From Streptomyces sp. Mut1 (GTDB lineage Bacteria; Actinomycetota; Actinomycetes; Streptomycetales; Streptomycetaceae): a stretch of 64,000 nucleotides of DNA. The stretch lies in the NCBI RefSeq assembly GCF_030719295.1, contig NZ_CP120997.1, positions 1,302,001 to 1,366,000 on the forward strand, written 5' to 3'. Position 1 is the first letter of the stretch. The number at the start of each line of letters is the position of its first letter. This document shows, in pieces, positions 20,241 through 28,716 of the stretch. Position numbers and translations under genes: made by a program. The notes under the pieces are model-generated. The model saw only the letters and a list, made by a program, of their open reading frames with translations. It searched no databases and had not been told where the DNA came from.

Positions 20241-21320
20241 ATGGGCAGCGGCCGCAGGCGGCGGACCACGATCGTCGCCGGGGTGGTGGCCGGCGCGGTG
20301 CTCGCGACCGGCATCGGCCTGTGGGCGACGGACAGTTGGCCCTTCCGCGACAGTTACTGCTGGGGGGCCTGGGAGCAGAACAGCGGTGCGTCCTTCCTCG
20401 GCGACGACGCGCTCGGCAAGTCGGGGTCCGAGCGGGCGTCGACCGAGTCCGCGGCGCCCTCGGCCGCCCACCCGCGGGGCACCTGCACGGTGTACGTGAC
20501 CTCCGAGATCGAGGACGACGACTCCGACGAGCCGCTGACCTTCAAGGAGTCGGTGACCCTGGAGTACGGCCCGGTCCCCGCCGCCGCCAAGGACCGCCGG
20601 GACTGGCTGGCCCACTTCTTCCACGGTTCGGCCTCCCCCCTGCCGGACGGGCTCGACGGTCTGGTCGCGGCCGACCGGGCGATGCTGGTGCTGCCGTCGA
20701 AGTGCGACAAGGGCGGGGCGGCGACCGTGGTGACCATCCGCAGCGAGAGCACGGGCGACGGCCACCTCGGCAAGGTCGCCATGCCCTTCTCGATCGGCAC
20801 CCGTCCGGATGTCGGCCGGATGCTGCTCGACGCCGCCAACACCGGTATGGAGAAGGCGGGGTGTGCATCCGCACAGCCTCTGCGCACCAGCTCGCCGATG
20901 GTGACGGTGGCCGAGCGCGACGTGCGGGCCGAAAGCCCGCTGTGCCGGATTCCGGGGGTGACCTTCGACTTCGGTGAGGGCTCGCGCTACTACCAGCAGG
21001 TGGGCGCGGTCACCGAAGGGCTCCAGACGTGTTCGGTGGTGTGGAAGACGCTGCGGATGCCCGACGAGCCGTCCGCGCAGTACGTGATGACGAACCGGCC
21101 CCGGATGGCCGACCTGTTCCGGGGCCTGCCCGAGGGCTCCGCCCAGGGCCTGGTGCGGCTGCGCTGCGACGGCCGGCCGACGGTGTTCTACGGGCATGTG
21201 GAGACGGGCCTCAAGGGCCGGGGCCGGCCCGACGACCGGCGGGTGTTCGACAGCTTCGTCGACTCCGTGAGCAAGCGCATCGGGTGCGGGGACAAGAGCG
21301 GGAGCGGTGAGGACGCGTGA
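20241..21320 (+). CDS. Membrane-anchored protein of unknown function (paralogue 1)
   Basis: A 359-residue protein from ATG 20241 with AAGGGGGAATGTA upstream. An in-frame ATG at 20178 lacks a ribosome site. A basic N-terminus (GSGRRRRT) is followed by one membrane helix (about 9-27) and an extracytoplasmic domain with repeated cysteines (SYCWGAW, GTCTVYV, PSKCDKG, SPLCRIP, QTCSVVW, ending RIGCG). It shares layout and short motifs with the next gene (CW after the membrane helix, RIGCG at the end). The two overlap by 4 bases and are a tandem duplication. I do not recognise a function. Confidence 0.82.
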   Translation: MGSGRRRRTTIVAGVVAGAVLATGIGLWATDSWPFRDSYCWGAWEQNSGASFLGDDALGKSGSERASTESAAPSAAHPRGTCTVYVTSEIEDDDSDEPLTFKESVTLEYGPVPAAAKDRRDWLAHFFHGSASPLPDGLDGLVAADRAMLVLPSKCDKGGAATVVTIRSESTGDGHLGKVAMPFSIGTRPDVGRMLLDAANTGMEKAGCASAQPLRTSSPMVTVAERDVRAESPLCRIPGVTFDFGEGSRYYQQVGAVTEGLQTCSVVWKTLRMPDEPSAQYVMTNRPRMADLFRGLPEGSAQGLVRLRCDGRPTVFYGHVETGLKGRGRPDDRRVFDSFVDSVSKRIGCGDKSGSGEDA

Positions 21321-22585
21321 ACGAGGAGACGCACGAGGGACAGGGCCCCGAGGGAAAGAGTGAGGACAAGCCCGTGACGGACGCCCAGGACGGGTCCGTG
21401 GCGCCGGCCGCCGCCCCCGAGGACCCCGCCGCCTCCCAGAGCCCCGCCGTGGCCGAGGACGCCGGCACCCGCGGACCCGAGGGCCCGCGGCCCTCGTTCG
21501 TCCGCCGTCTGCTGCGCAGCCGTACCGTCCGCGCGGTCACCGCCGCCGCCGTGGCCGGGGCGCTCGTGGGGGCCGGTGCGGTGGCCTGGCGCACGGACAC
21601 GCTGCCGCTGCTCGGACCCGCGCCCTGCTGGGACTCGCTCGGTGACGGCTCCATGAAGTCGCTGTTCGGCGACCGCAGGACCGAGGTCGACGAGCAGGCG
21701 CTGCAGACCGACCCGATGGGCGAGGGCGGGACGTACGGCCAGTGCCGCATCACGAGTTACGAGGGCGACCGGGCCCGCCGCCAGGTGACGCTGAACGTGC
21801 GCCGGCTGGACGGCCTGCGGGGCACCGACTCGCAGAGCTGGCCCGGCGAGTTCCTCTCCGCCGGCATGGTCCGGCTCGGCGACGGGCTGCCCGGCATGGT
21901 GTCCGCCTCGCGCGCCTGGATCGCGCTGCCGCAGGCCTGCACGGGGCGCGAGGAGTTCACCGGACCCACCGTGGTGGACATCGGCATGGGCCGGGCGGAC
22001 TTCGAGGTCTCCTCCGAGTACACCCTGAAGGACCGCAACGCCCTGACCGGCGCCCTCCTGGACGCGGCCAACGGTGTCATCGAGTCGTTCGGCTGCACCG
22101 GCACGTACCAGGAGCCGCGCACCCTGCCCGCGCCGGTGAAATGGGACGCGACCAAGGCGTCCGCCTTCTGCGGGATCAAGGGCCTGACCCTTCCCCAGGC
22201 CTACCGCGAGGAACTGAGACAGGTGCGCGTCGGCGGCGAGGGCGGCCCTGCCCGGGTCTGCGAGGCGGGGACCAGCTCCCGGGAGTCCTCCGTGCGGCTG
22301 ACGACGGTGGTGGACCCGGCGCTCTCGGAGATCTTCGGCTGGGACTCGCTGCGCTCCGGCGCGGCCGTCAGGGGCACCGGGGGCTACGGCAAGGTCGGCG
22401 CGAACCGGGCCGTGTACCGGGCGGTCTGCCAGACCGGTCCCGTGATGCTGATCGTGGAGCAGCTGCGCCCGGCGGGCAAGGGCAGCCGTTTCACGTTCAC
22501 CAGCGACCTGCTGGCGGACTATGTGGCGGCGGAGTCCGAGCGGATCGGCTGCGGGCCGCAGAAGCTGAGAGACGCCGAGTCCTGA
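21317..22585 (+). CDS. Membrane-anchored protein of unknown function (paralogue 2)
   Basis: A 422-residue protein from GTG 21317, coupled to its upstream paralogue by a GTGA overlap. It has an acidic, disordered cytoplasmic N-terminus of about 65 residues, a membrane helix (about 75-92), then a Cys-containing extracytoplasmic domain (APCWDSLG, YGQCRIT, SAFCGIK) and the C-terminal SERIGCG shared with paralogue 1. The acidic extension is the main difference between the two. Probably a pair of envelope proteins that act together. No enzyme motif is visible. Confidence 0.82.
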   Translation: MNEETHEGQGPEGKSEDKPVTDAQDGSVAPAAAPEDPAASQSPAVAEDAGTRGPEGPRPSFVRRLLRSRTVRAVTAAAVAGALVGAGAVAWRTDTLPLLGPAPCWDSLGDGSMKSLFGDRRTEVDEQALQTDPMGEGGTYGQCRITSYEGDRARRQVTLNVRRLDGLRGTDSQSWPGEFLSAGMVRLGDGLPGMVSASRAWIALPQACTGREEFTGPTVVDIGMGRADFEVSSEYTLKDRNALTGALLDAANGVIESFGCTGTYQEPRTLPAPVKWDATKASAFCGIKGLTLPQAYREELRQVRVGGEGGPARVCEAGTSSRESSVRLTTVVDPALSEIFGWDSLRSGAAVRGTGGYGKVGANRAVYRAVCQTGPVMLIVEQLRPAGKGSRFTFTSDLLADYVAAESERIGCGPQKLRDAES

Positions 22586-22659
22586 GGCCCGCGCGGCCGT
22601 GAAATGATGCCCGGCACCATGAGAACAACCAGCTTGCCGGTGCCGGGCGGGGGTCCCGG

Positions 22660-23595
22660 GTGAGGGGCCGGGCGAAGCCGCCGCCTTCGCCGCTCCCCCA
22701 GCGCGACGGCGTCGACCCGGTCCGGGTGCGGCTCCCCGAAGACCCGGACGGGCGGTGGGCGACGGTCCGCGACCATCTGCTGGACCGGTTCGCCGGGGCG
22801 ATCGGCGCGGACCGGGTGGATGCGCTGCTCGACGGGGGCCGGATCGTGTCGACGGCGGGCCCGGTGTCCGGCGACGAGCCGTACGCGGCGGGCCGCCACC
22901 TGTGGTTCCACCGGGACTTCGCACCCGAGGAGCCGGTGCCGTTCCCGGTCGCGGTGGTGTACCGCGACGAGCACCTGGTCGTCGCGGACAAGCCGCACTT
23001 CCTGGCGACGACCCCGCGCGGCCGGCACATCACCGAGACGGCCGTGGCCCGGCTCCGCCGCGGGCTGGACCTGCCGCTGCTCCAGCCCGCGCACCGGCTG
23101 GACCGGCTGACCGCCGGGCTGGTGCTGTGCGTGGTGCGGCCCGGGGAGCGGGGCGCGTACCAGACGCTGTTCCGGGACCGGCTGGTGCGCAAGGAGTACG
23201 AGGCGGTGGCCCCGTACGATCCCGGTCTCGTCCTGCCGCGCACCGTGCGCAGCCGCGTCGTGAAGGAGCGCGGGGTGATCGCCGCCCGCGAGGAGGCGGG
23301 CGAGCCGAACAGCGAGAGCCGGATCGAGCTGCTGGCGCACCGGGCGGGTCTCGGCCGCTACCGGCTGCTGCCCGCCACCGGGCGCACGCACCAGCTGCGG
23401 GTCCATATGAACGGCCTGGGCGTGCCGCTCGTCCATGACCCGGTCTACCCCGTGCTGCGGCCGGACGCCGCGCCGGGCGACTTCTCGCGCCCGCTGCAAC
23501 TCCTGGCCCGGGTACTGGAGTTCACCGATCCGGTCACGGGAGAGCCGCACCGCTTCGAGAGCGGGCTGCGGCTCTCCGCGTGGCCGGAGGGCTGA
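22660..23595 (+). CDS. RluA-family RNA pseudouridine synthase
   Basis: A 311-residue protein from GTG 22660. The catalytic motif HRLDRLTAG contains the universal Asp (about residue 148). The C-terminal GRTHQLRVHMNGLG strand and HDPVYP are also typical of RluA/RluC/RluD enzymes, which isomerise uridine in rRNA or tRNA. The N-terminal 80 residues resemble a reduced S4-like region (LLDGGRIVS). It stands alone between the paralogue pair and the convergent MBL gene. The target nucleotide cannot be told from sequence. Confidence 0.9.
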   Translation: MRGRAKPPPSPLPQRDGVDPVRVRLPEDPDGRWATVRDHLLDRFAGAIGADRVDALLDGGRIVSTAGPVSGDEPYAAGRHLWFHRDFAPEEPVPFPVAVVYRDEHLVVADKPHFLATTPRGRHITETAVARLRRGLDLPLLQPAHRLDRLTAGLVLCVVRPGERGAYQTLFRDRLVRKEYEAVAPYDPGLVLPRTVRSRVVKERGVIAAREEAGEPNSESRIELLAHRAGLGRYRLLPATGRTHQLRVHMNGLGVPLVHDPVYPVLRPDAAPGDFSRPLQLLARVLEFTDPVTGEPHRFESGLRLSAWPEG

Positions 23596-23607
23596 GCGGC
23601 CGGGCGG

Positions 23608-24237
23608 TCAGTGGCCGCGGGCGATCCACTCCTCCAGGTGCGGGGCCTCGGCGCCGATGGTGGTGGAGTCGCCGTGTCCGGTGCGGACGGCGGTCTCCGG
23701 GTCCAGGGTGAGCAGCCGGTCCCTGATCGAGTCGACGATCACCGGGAAGGACGAGAAGGACCGGCCGGTGGCGCCGGGCCCGCCCTGGAAGAGCGTGTCA
23801 CCGGTGAAGACGGTGGCCAGCCCCGGGGCGTACAGGCAGACCGCGCCGGGGGCGTGTCCCGGGGTGTGCAGGACGGTGAGCGTGGTGCCCGCGACGGTGA
23901 TCTCCTGGCCGTCGGCCAGTTCGCCGTCGGGCGCCCGGTCGGGGTGGGTCCGCTTCCACAGCGGCAGGTCGTCGGGGTGCAGCAGGATCGGCGCTCCGGT
24001 GGCGTCGGCGAGCGCGGGGGCGGCGTCGATGTGGTCGTTGTGCGCGTGGGTGCAGATGATGGCGCGCAGCCTGCGCCCGCCGAGCGCGTCCTCGATGGCG
24101 GCGGCGTCGTGGGCGGCGTCGATGACGACGGCCTCGGTGTCGTCGCCGACGATCCAGACGTTGTTGTCGACGTCCCACTCGCCGCCGTCGAGGGCGAAGG
24201 TGCCGGAGGTGACGAGGTGGTCGATGCGGGCGGCCAT
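23608..24237 (-). CDS. MBL-fold metallo-hydrolase linked to mycothiol-dependent formaldehyde oxidation
   Basis: A 209-residue protein from ATG 24237, sharing one base with the stop of mscR (TGATG). It has the metallo-beta-lactamase motif THAHNDH, then LHTPGHAPG, TGDTLF and the C-terminal GHGDSTTIG, the layout of glyoxalase-II-type hydrolases with a binuclear metal site. An equivalent MBL gene accompanies mscR in mycobacteria. It is therefore a candidate thioesterase that hydrolyses S-formylmycothiol to formate and mycothiol. The substrate is inferred from linkage. Confidence 0.88.
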   Translation of the reverse strand: MAARIDHLVTSGTFALDGGEWDVDNNVWIVGDDTEAVVIDAAHDAAAIEDALGGRRLRAIICTHAHNDHIDAAPALADATGAPILLHPDDLPLWKRTHPDRAPDGELADGQEITVAGTTLTVLHTPGHAPGAVCLYAPGLATVFTGDTLFQGGPGATGRSFSSFPVIVDSIRDRLLTLDPETAVRTGHGDSTTIGAEAPHLEEWIARGH

Positions 24238-25322
24238 CAGAGGACCACCACCGAGCGCAGGACGTCGCCGTCGTGCATCCGGCCGAAGGCCTGCTCGATG
24301 TCGCCGAGGCCGATGGTCTCCGTGACGAACGCGGCGAGGTCGAGGCGGCCCTGCTGGTGGAGGTCGATCAGCATCGGGAAGTCGCGGGAGGGCAGGCAGT
24401 CGCCGTACCAGGAGGACTTGAGCGAGCCGCCGCGGCCGAAGACGTCGAGCAGCGGGAGTTCGAGCCGCATCTCGGGGGTGGGGACGCCGACCAGGACGAC
24501 GGTGCCGGCGAGGTCGCGGGCGTAGAAGGCCTGCTTGTACGTCTCCGGGCGGCCGACGGCCTCGATGACGACATCGGCGCCGTTGCCGCCGGTCAGCTCG
24601 CGGATGGCCTCGACCGGGTCGGTGGAGCGGGAGTTGACGGTGTGGGTGGCGCCCATCGACTTCGCCGTCTCCAGCTTGCGGTCGTCGATGTCCACGGCGA
24701 TAATCTTCGCCGCGCCGGCCAGCCGGGCGCCCGCGACCGCCGCGTCGCCGACGCCGCCGCAGCCGATGACGGCGACCGAGTCGCCGCGGCCGACCTGGCC
24801 GGTGTTGATGGCGGCGCCGATGCCCGCCATGACGCCGCAGCCGAGGAGTCCGGCGACGGCCGGGGAGACCTCGGGGTCGACCTTGGTGCACTGGCCGGCG
24901 GCGACAAGGGTCTTCTCGGCGAAGGCGCCGATGCCGAGGGCCGGGGAGAGTTCGGTCCCGTCGAGGAGGGTCATCCTCTGCTTCGCGTTGTGCGTGTCGA
25001 AGCAGTACCAGGGGCGCCCGCGCAGACAGGCCCGGCACTGGCCGCACACGGCACGCCAGTTGAGGATCACGAAGTCGCCGGGCGCCACGTCGGTGACCCC
25101 GTCGCCGACGGACTCCACGACGCCCGCGGCCTCGTGGCCGAGGAGGAAGGGGAACTCGTCGTTGATGCCGCCCTGCTTGTAGTGCAGGTCGGTGTGGCAG
25201 ACGCCGCACGCCTGGATCCTGACCACGGCCTCACCGGGGCCGGGGTCCGGAATGACGATCGTCTCGACGCGTACCGGTTCGTTCTTTCCCGGTGCGATGA
25301 CCCCTTGTACGTGCTGCGGCAT
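24237..25322 (-). CDS. mscR: S-(hydroxymethyl)mycothiol dehydrogenase
   Basis: A 361-residue zinc-dependent alcohol dehydrogenase from ATG 25322. Catalytic zinc ligands are Cys42 (GVCHTD) and His63 (GHE). Structural zinc cysteines are at about 93, 96, 99 and 107 (CGQCRACL...C). The NAD site is [10 protein letters not shown]. The sequence [14 protein letters not shown] and length match mycothiol-dependent formaldehyde dehydrogenases of actinomycetes, which oxidise the formaldehyde-mycothiol adduct. It is coupled to a downstream MBL hydrolase, giving a two-step formaldehyde detoxification operon. A general MDR alcohol dehydrogenase role is the alternative. Confidence 0.9.
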   Translation of the reverse strand: MPQHVQGVIAPGKNEPVRVETIVIPDPGPGEAVVRIQACGVCHTDLHYKQGGINDEFPFLLGHEAAGVVESVGDGVTDVAPGDFVILNWRAVCGQCRACLRGRPWYCFDTHNAKQRMTLLDGTELSPALGIGAFAEKTLVAAGQCTKVDPEVSPAVAGLLGCGVMAGIGAAINTGQVGRGDSVAVIGCGGVGDAAVAGARLAGAAKIIAVDIDDRKLETAKSMGATHTVNSRSTDPVEAIRELTGGNGADVVIEAVGRPETYKQAFYARDLAGTVVLVGVPTPEMRLELPLLDVFGRGGSLKSSWYGDCLPSRDFPMLIDLHQQGRLDLAAFVTETIGLGDIEQAFGRMHDGDVLRSVVVL

Positions 25323-25426
25323 TCCCGTGGACTCCCTTTTCCCGACTCTTCGCTGAGACCGGTCCTCCCGGATTCGTCCGGGATCGATCACGGGCAACGG
25401 TACGCCGTGCGGGGGCCAGGCCGGCC

Positions 25427-26128
25427 TCAGGGCGCGAGAACGTCCAGCTCGTGCAGGGCGCCGACCGCGATCTCCTTCGTGAGCCGCTCCGCCCCGGCCG
25501 CGTCGCCCCCGCGCACGGCTTCGGCGAGCCGGACGTGCAGGGTGACGGCGGCCGGGTCGGGGTCCTCGAACATCACCTGGTGATGGGTGCGGCCGGCCAG
25601 GACCTCGGCGACCACGTCGCCCAGGCGCGCGAACATCTCGTTGCCGGAGGCGTTGAGGACGATGCGGTGGAAGGCGATGTCGTGGGCGAGGTAGCCCTCC
25701 AGCTGCCCGCCGCGTGAGGTGGCGACCATGCCGAGGGCGCGTTCGGTCAGCTCGGCGCACTGCTCGGGGGTGGCGTTGCGGGCGGCGAGCGAGGCGGCGA
25801 CCGGTTCGATCGCCGAGCGCAGGACGGTCAGGGAGCGCAGCTGGCGGGGGCGGTCGGCGCCGGCCAGCCGCCAGCGGATGACCTGGGGGTCGTACACGTT
25901 CCACGCCTCGGCCGGCCGTACGGTCACGCCGACCCGGCGGCGGGACTCGACCAGGTGCATGGATTCCAGGACCCGGATCACTTCCCGGACGACGGTGCGC
26001 GAGACGTCGAAGCGCCGCGCGAGTTCGTCCGTACGCAGAACCTGGCCCGGCCGGTGCTCACCCGCGGCGATCTCCTTGCCCAGGGTGTCCAGCACATGCG
26101 TATGGAGCCCCGGGGCAGGTGTGGTCAT
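25427..26128 (-). CDS. GntR-family (FadR/FCD) repressor of the gluconate genes
   Basis: A 233-residue protein from ATG 26128 (CTGGGG just upstream). An ATG at 26158 would fall where the promoter/operator should be. The N-terminal winged helix ([25 protein letters not shown]) is followed by an all-helical FCD effector domain with metal-binding His residues (HDIAFH, H...H near the end). It is divergent from gluconokinase and gluconate permease across a 142-bp gap holding a GACGTTTACGTC palindrome. It is likely a gluconate- or 6-phosphogluconate-responsive repressor of both directions. Confidence 0.88.
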   Translation of the reverse strand: MTTPAPGLHTHVLDTLGKEIAAGEHRPGQVLRTDELARRFDVSRTVVREVIRVLESMHLVESRRRVGVTVRPAEAWNVYDPQVIRWRLAGADRPRQLRSLTVLRSAIEPVAASLAARNATPEQCAELTERALGMVATSRGGQLEGYLAHDIAFHRIVLNASGNEMFARLGDVVAEVLAGRTHHQVMFEDPDPAAVTLHVRLAEAVRGGDAAGAERLTKEIAVGALHELDVLAP

Positions 26129-26168
26129 GGCCCCAGGGTACGGGGGACCCTCCGGCACATAAAAGTAC

Positions 26169-26180
26169 GACGTTTACGTC
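26169..26180. promoter_or_regulatory. Operator-like palindrome in the gluconate divergent promoter
   Basis: GACGT-TT-ACGTC is a perfect inverted repeat in the 142-bp gap between the GntR repressor and gluconokinase. A TTGAAT -35-like element follows at about 26189-26194 for the rightward gluconate genes. The size and position fit a FadR-subfamily GntR dimer site. Direct binding is inferred. Confidence 0.5.
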
Positions 26181-26270
26181 ACAGCATCTTGAATAAGTCG
26201 TATGTATGCGTTTCAGTAGCGCGACGGACCGATGTCGAGGGAGACATCGAAGAGACAGCGAGGCACCGTA

Positions 26271-26780
26271 ATGAGCACCCCCCACGTCGTCGTGGTGATG
26301 GGCGTCGCAGGGACCGGCAAGACCACGATCGGTCCCCTGCTCGCCGCCGCACTGGGAGTTCCGTACGCCGAGGGCGACGACTTCCATCCCCCCGCGAACA
26401 TCGCCAAGATGTCGGCCGGCACCCCGCTGGACGACACGGACCGGTGGCCGTGGCTGGACGCGATCGGGCAGTGGGCGCACGGCCGGGCGGGGCTCGGCGG
26501 GGTCGTCAGCAGCTCGGCCCTCAAGCGCGCCTACCGCGACCGGCTGCGCGCCGGGGCCCCGGGTGCCGTCTTCCTGCATCTGACCGGCGACCGGTCCCTG
26601 ATCGAGGAGCGGATGGCGGGCCGCAAGGGCCACTTCATGCCGACCGCCCTCCTCGACTCGCAGTTCGCCACCCTCCAGCCCCTGGAGGACGACGAGGCAG
26701 GCGTCGCCGTGGACGTCTGCGGCACCCCCGAAGAAATCACCCAGCGAGCCGTCGCCGCGCTGCGCCGGCTCAAGAACTGA
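26271..26780 (+). CDS. Gluconokinase
   Basis: A 169-residue protein from ATG 26271 (GCGAGGCACC upstream). An in-frame ATG at 26232 has a poorer context. It has P-loop GVAGTGKTT (11-19), the family signature EGDDFHPPANIAKMSAGTPL, and LKRAYRDRLR, all standard for GntK-type kinases of about 165-175 residues. It phosphorylates D-gluconate to 6-phosphogluconate with ATP, feeding the pentose phosphate pathway. It lies 11 bp before the gluconate permease and next to a divergent GntR repressor. Confidence 0.95.
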   Translation: MSTPHVVVVMGVAGTGKTTIGPLLAAALGVPYAEGDDFHPPANIAKMSAGTPLDDTDRWPWLDAIGQWAHGRAGLGGVVSSSALKRAYRDRLRAGAPGAVFLHLTGDRSLIEERMAGRKGHFMPTALLDSQFATLQPLEDDEAGVAVDVCGTPEEITQRAVAALRRLKN

Positions 26781-26791
26781 GGATCACCACC

Positions 26792-28189
26792 GTGACCAGT
26801 CTCAGCGTCGAGACGCTGGCAGCGGACGCCGTCGAACCGATCACCTCGGCCGGCAACGCGCAGTTGGGCATCGCCGTCCTGGCGGGCATCGCCGTCATCG
26901 TCCTGCTCATCACCAAGCTCAAGATGCACGCGTTCCTCGCGCTCACCATCGGCTCGCTGGCGCTCGGTTCGTTCGCCGGCGCCGCGCCGGCGAAGACGAT
27001 AGCCAGCTTCACCGCGGGCCTCGGCTCGACCGTCGCCGGCGTCGGCGTCCTCATCGCGCTCGGCGCGATCCTGGGCAAGCTGCTCGCCGACTCGGGCGGC
27101 GCCGACCAGATCGTGGACACGATCCTGGCGCGGACGGGCAAGCGGGCCATGCCGTGGGCGATGGTCCTCATCGCCTCGATCATCGGCCTGCCGCTGTTCT
27201 TCGAGGTCGGGATCGTCCTGCTGATCCCGGTGGTGCTGCTCGTCGCCAAGCGCGGCAACTACTCCCTGATGCGCATCGGCATCCCCGCCCTGGCCGGCCT
27301 GTCCGTGATGCACGGGCTCATCCCGCCGCACCCCGGCCCGCTGGTCGCGATCGACGCGCTCGACGCCAACCTCGGCGTCACGCTGGCCCTCGGCGTGGTG
27401 GTCGCGATCCCGACGGTGATCCTGGCCGGCCCGGTCTTCTCCCGCTACGCCGCCCGCTGGGTGGACATCCAGGCACCGGAGAAGATGATCCCGCAGCGTC
27501 CCTCCGAGGACCTGGACCGCCGGCCGGGCTTCGGCGCCACCCTGGCGACGATCCTGCTGCCCGTCGTCCTGATGCTGATCAAGGCACTTGTCGACATTGT
27601 GGTGGACGACCCCGAGCAGGGGCTCCAGAAGGTCACCGACGTCATCGGCTCGCCGCTGATCGCGCTGCTCGCGGCCGTGCTCGTCGGCATGTTCACGCTG
27701 GGCCGGGCCGCCGGGTTCACCCGGGCGCGGCTCTCCACCACGGTGGAGAAGTCCCTCGCCCCGATCGCCGGTGTGCTGCTCATCGTGGGCGCGGGCGGCG
27801 GCTTCAAGCAGACGCTGATCGACGCCGGGGTCGGCGAGATGATCCTCGACTTCTCGGAGAACTGGTCGATCCCCGCGCTGCTGCTGGGCTGGCTGATCGC
27901 CGTGGCGATCCGGCTCGCGACCGGTTCGGCGACCGTGGCGACCATCTCGGCGGCCGGTCTGGTCGCCCCGCTGGCGGCCGACATGTCGACCTCGCACGCG
28001 GCCCTGCTGGTCCTCGCCGTCGGTGCCGGCTCGCTCTTCTTCAGCCATGTCAACGACGCCGGTTTCTGGCTGGTGAAGGAGTACTTCGGCATGGACGTCG
28101 GCCAGACGGTGAAGACCTGGTCGGTGATGGAGACCATCATCTCCGTGACCTCGCTGGTCTTCATCCTGCTGCTGTCGCTGGTGCTGTAG
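26792..28189 (+). CDS. Gluconate:H+ symporter, GntP family
   Basis: A 465-residue protein from GTG 26792, with GAGGATC overlapping the gluconokinase stop as its ribosome site. About 12-14 membrane helices are visible (LGIAVLAGIAVIVLLITKL, GLPLFFEVGIVLLIPVVLL). The GntP signatures are GLSVMHGLIPPHPGP and SHVNDAGFWLVKEYF. It imports gluconate or a related sugar acid for the kinase encoded just upstream. A strong hairpin follows its stop, closing the two-gene operon. Confidence 0.94.
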   Translation: MTSLSVETLAADAVEPITSAGNAQLGIAVLAGIAVIVLLITKLKMHAFLALTIGSLALGSFAGAAPAKTIASFTAGLGSTVAGVGVLIALGAILGKLLADSGGADQIVDTILARTGKRAMPWAMVLIASIIGLPLFFEVGIVLLIPVVLLVAKRGNYSLMRIGIPALAGLSVMHGLIPPHPGPLVAIDALDANLGVTLALGVVVAIPTVILAGPVFSRYAARWVDIQAPEKMIPQRPSEDLDRRPGFGATLATILLPVVLMLIKALVDIVVDDPEQGLQKVTDVIGSPLIALLAAVLVGMFTLGRAAGFTRARLSTTVEKSLAPIAGVLLIVGAGGGFKQTLIDAGVGEMILDFSENWSIPALLLGWLIAVAIRLATGSATVATISAAGLVAPLAADMSTSHAALLVLAVGAGSLFFSHVNDAGFWLVKEYFGMDVGQTVKTWSVMETIISVTSLVFILLLSLVL

Positions 28190-28194
28190 CCGGG

Positions 28195-28225
28195 GCCGTC
28201 CGGCCGGGTGCTCCGGCCGGACGGC
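28195..28225. terminator. Terminator of the gluconate operon
   Basis: GCCGTCCGGCCGG (28195-28207) and CCGGCCGGACGGC (28213-28225) form a perfect 13-bp stem with a 5-base loop, starting 6 bases after the permease stop. No U-tract. Confidence 0.75.
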
Positions 28226-28270
28226 GCCCGCGAGTCCGGCGTCCGCCGCGGTGGATGCCAGACTTGCGCC

Positions 28271-28699
28271 ATGGAGAACCGCGAAGCGCTCAAGCCCTGC
28301 CTCCTCGCCTTCCCCGGGCCGCTGCGCGACCAGCTGGTCGCTGCGGTCCTGGACGGCCGGAAGGTGTCGACCTCGGGCCTGCTCCTGGAGTACGAGACCG
28401 AGAACGAGGAGCTGCCTCCGGTCGGTGAGCGCTCCGCCCTCATCGACTCGGACGGCCGGGAGACCGCGGTGCTCGAAGTAACCGAGGTCCGCGTGCTGCG
28501 GCTCGCCGACGTCGACCTCCAGCACGCGCTGGACGAGGGCGAGGGCTACGCGTCGGTCGCCGAGTGGCGGGCCGGCCACGAGCGCTTCTGGCACAGCGAC
28601 GAGATGCGCGAGGCGCTCGGCGACCCGGAGTTCACGGTGGACGACGAGACCATGATCGTCGCCGAACGGTTCCGGGTCGTCGAACGCCTCGGCCTCTAG
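28271..28699 (+). CDS. ASCH-domain protein
   Basis: A 142-residue protein from ATG 28271. It matches the ASCH fold: LVAAVLDGRKVSTSGLLLEYE, VGERSALID, then LEVTEVRVLRLADVD, LDEGEGYASVAEWRAGHERFW and a C-terminal IVAERFRVVE strand. ASCH domains are PUA-like RNA-binding modules, and some members act on modified nucleotides. It is monocistronic, and its stop lies beside a repeat terminus at 28698. The RNA target or enzymatic role is unknown. Confidence 0.82.
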   Translation: MENREALKPCLLAFPGPLRDQLVAAVLDGRKVSTSGLLLEYETENEELPPVGERSALIDSDGRETAVLEVTEVRVLRLADVDLQHALDEGEGYASVAEWRAGHERFWHSDEMREALGDPEFTVDDETMIVAERFRVVERLGL

Positions 28700-28716
28700 G
28701 GCCTGTCCGGCGGACC
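28698..28716 (+). repeat. AGGGCCTGTC-type terminus, left of FUSC gene
   Basis: AGGGCCTGTCCGGCGGACC begins with the same 10 bases as the structured repeats at 2513 and 34150. An inverted copy differing at one base of 15 (GGTCTGTCCGGCGGA on the minus strand) lies at 30071-30085, so the FUSC gene is bracketed. No transposase or target duplication is evident. Confidence 0.5.

Noticed and set aside
26128..26158. Longer start (ATG 26158) for the gluconate GntR repressor
   Set aside because: No ribosome site precedes it, and it would push the coding sequence into the operator region. The ATG at 26128 fits the family start.
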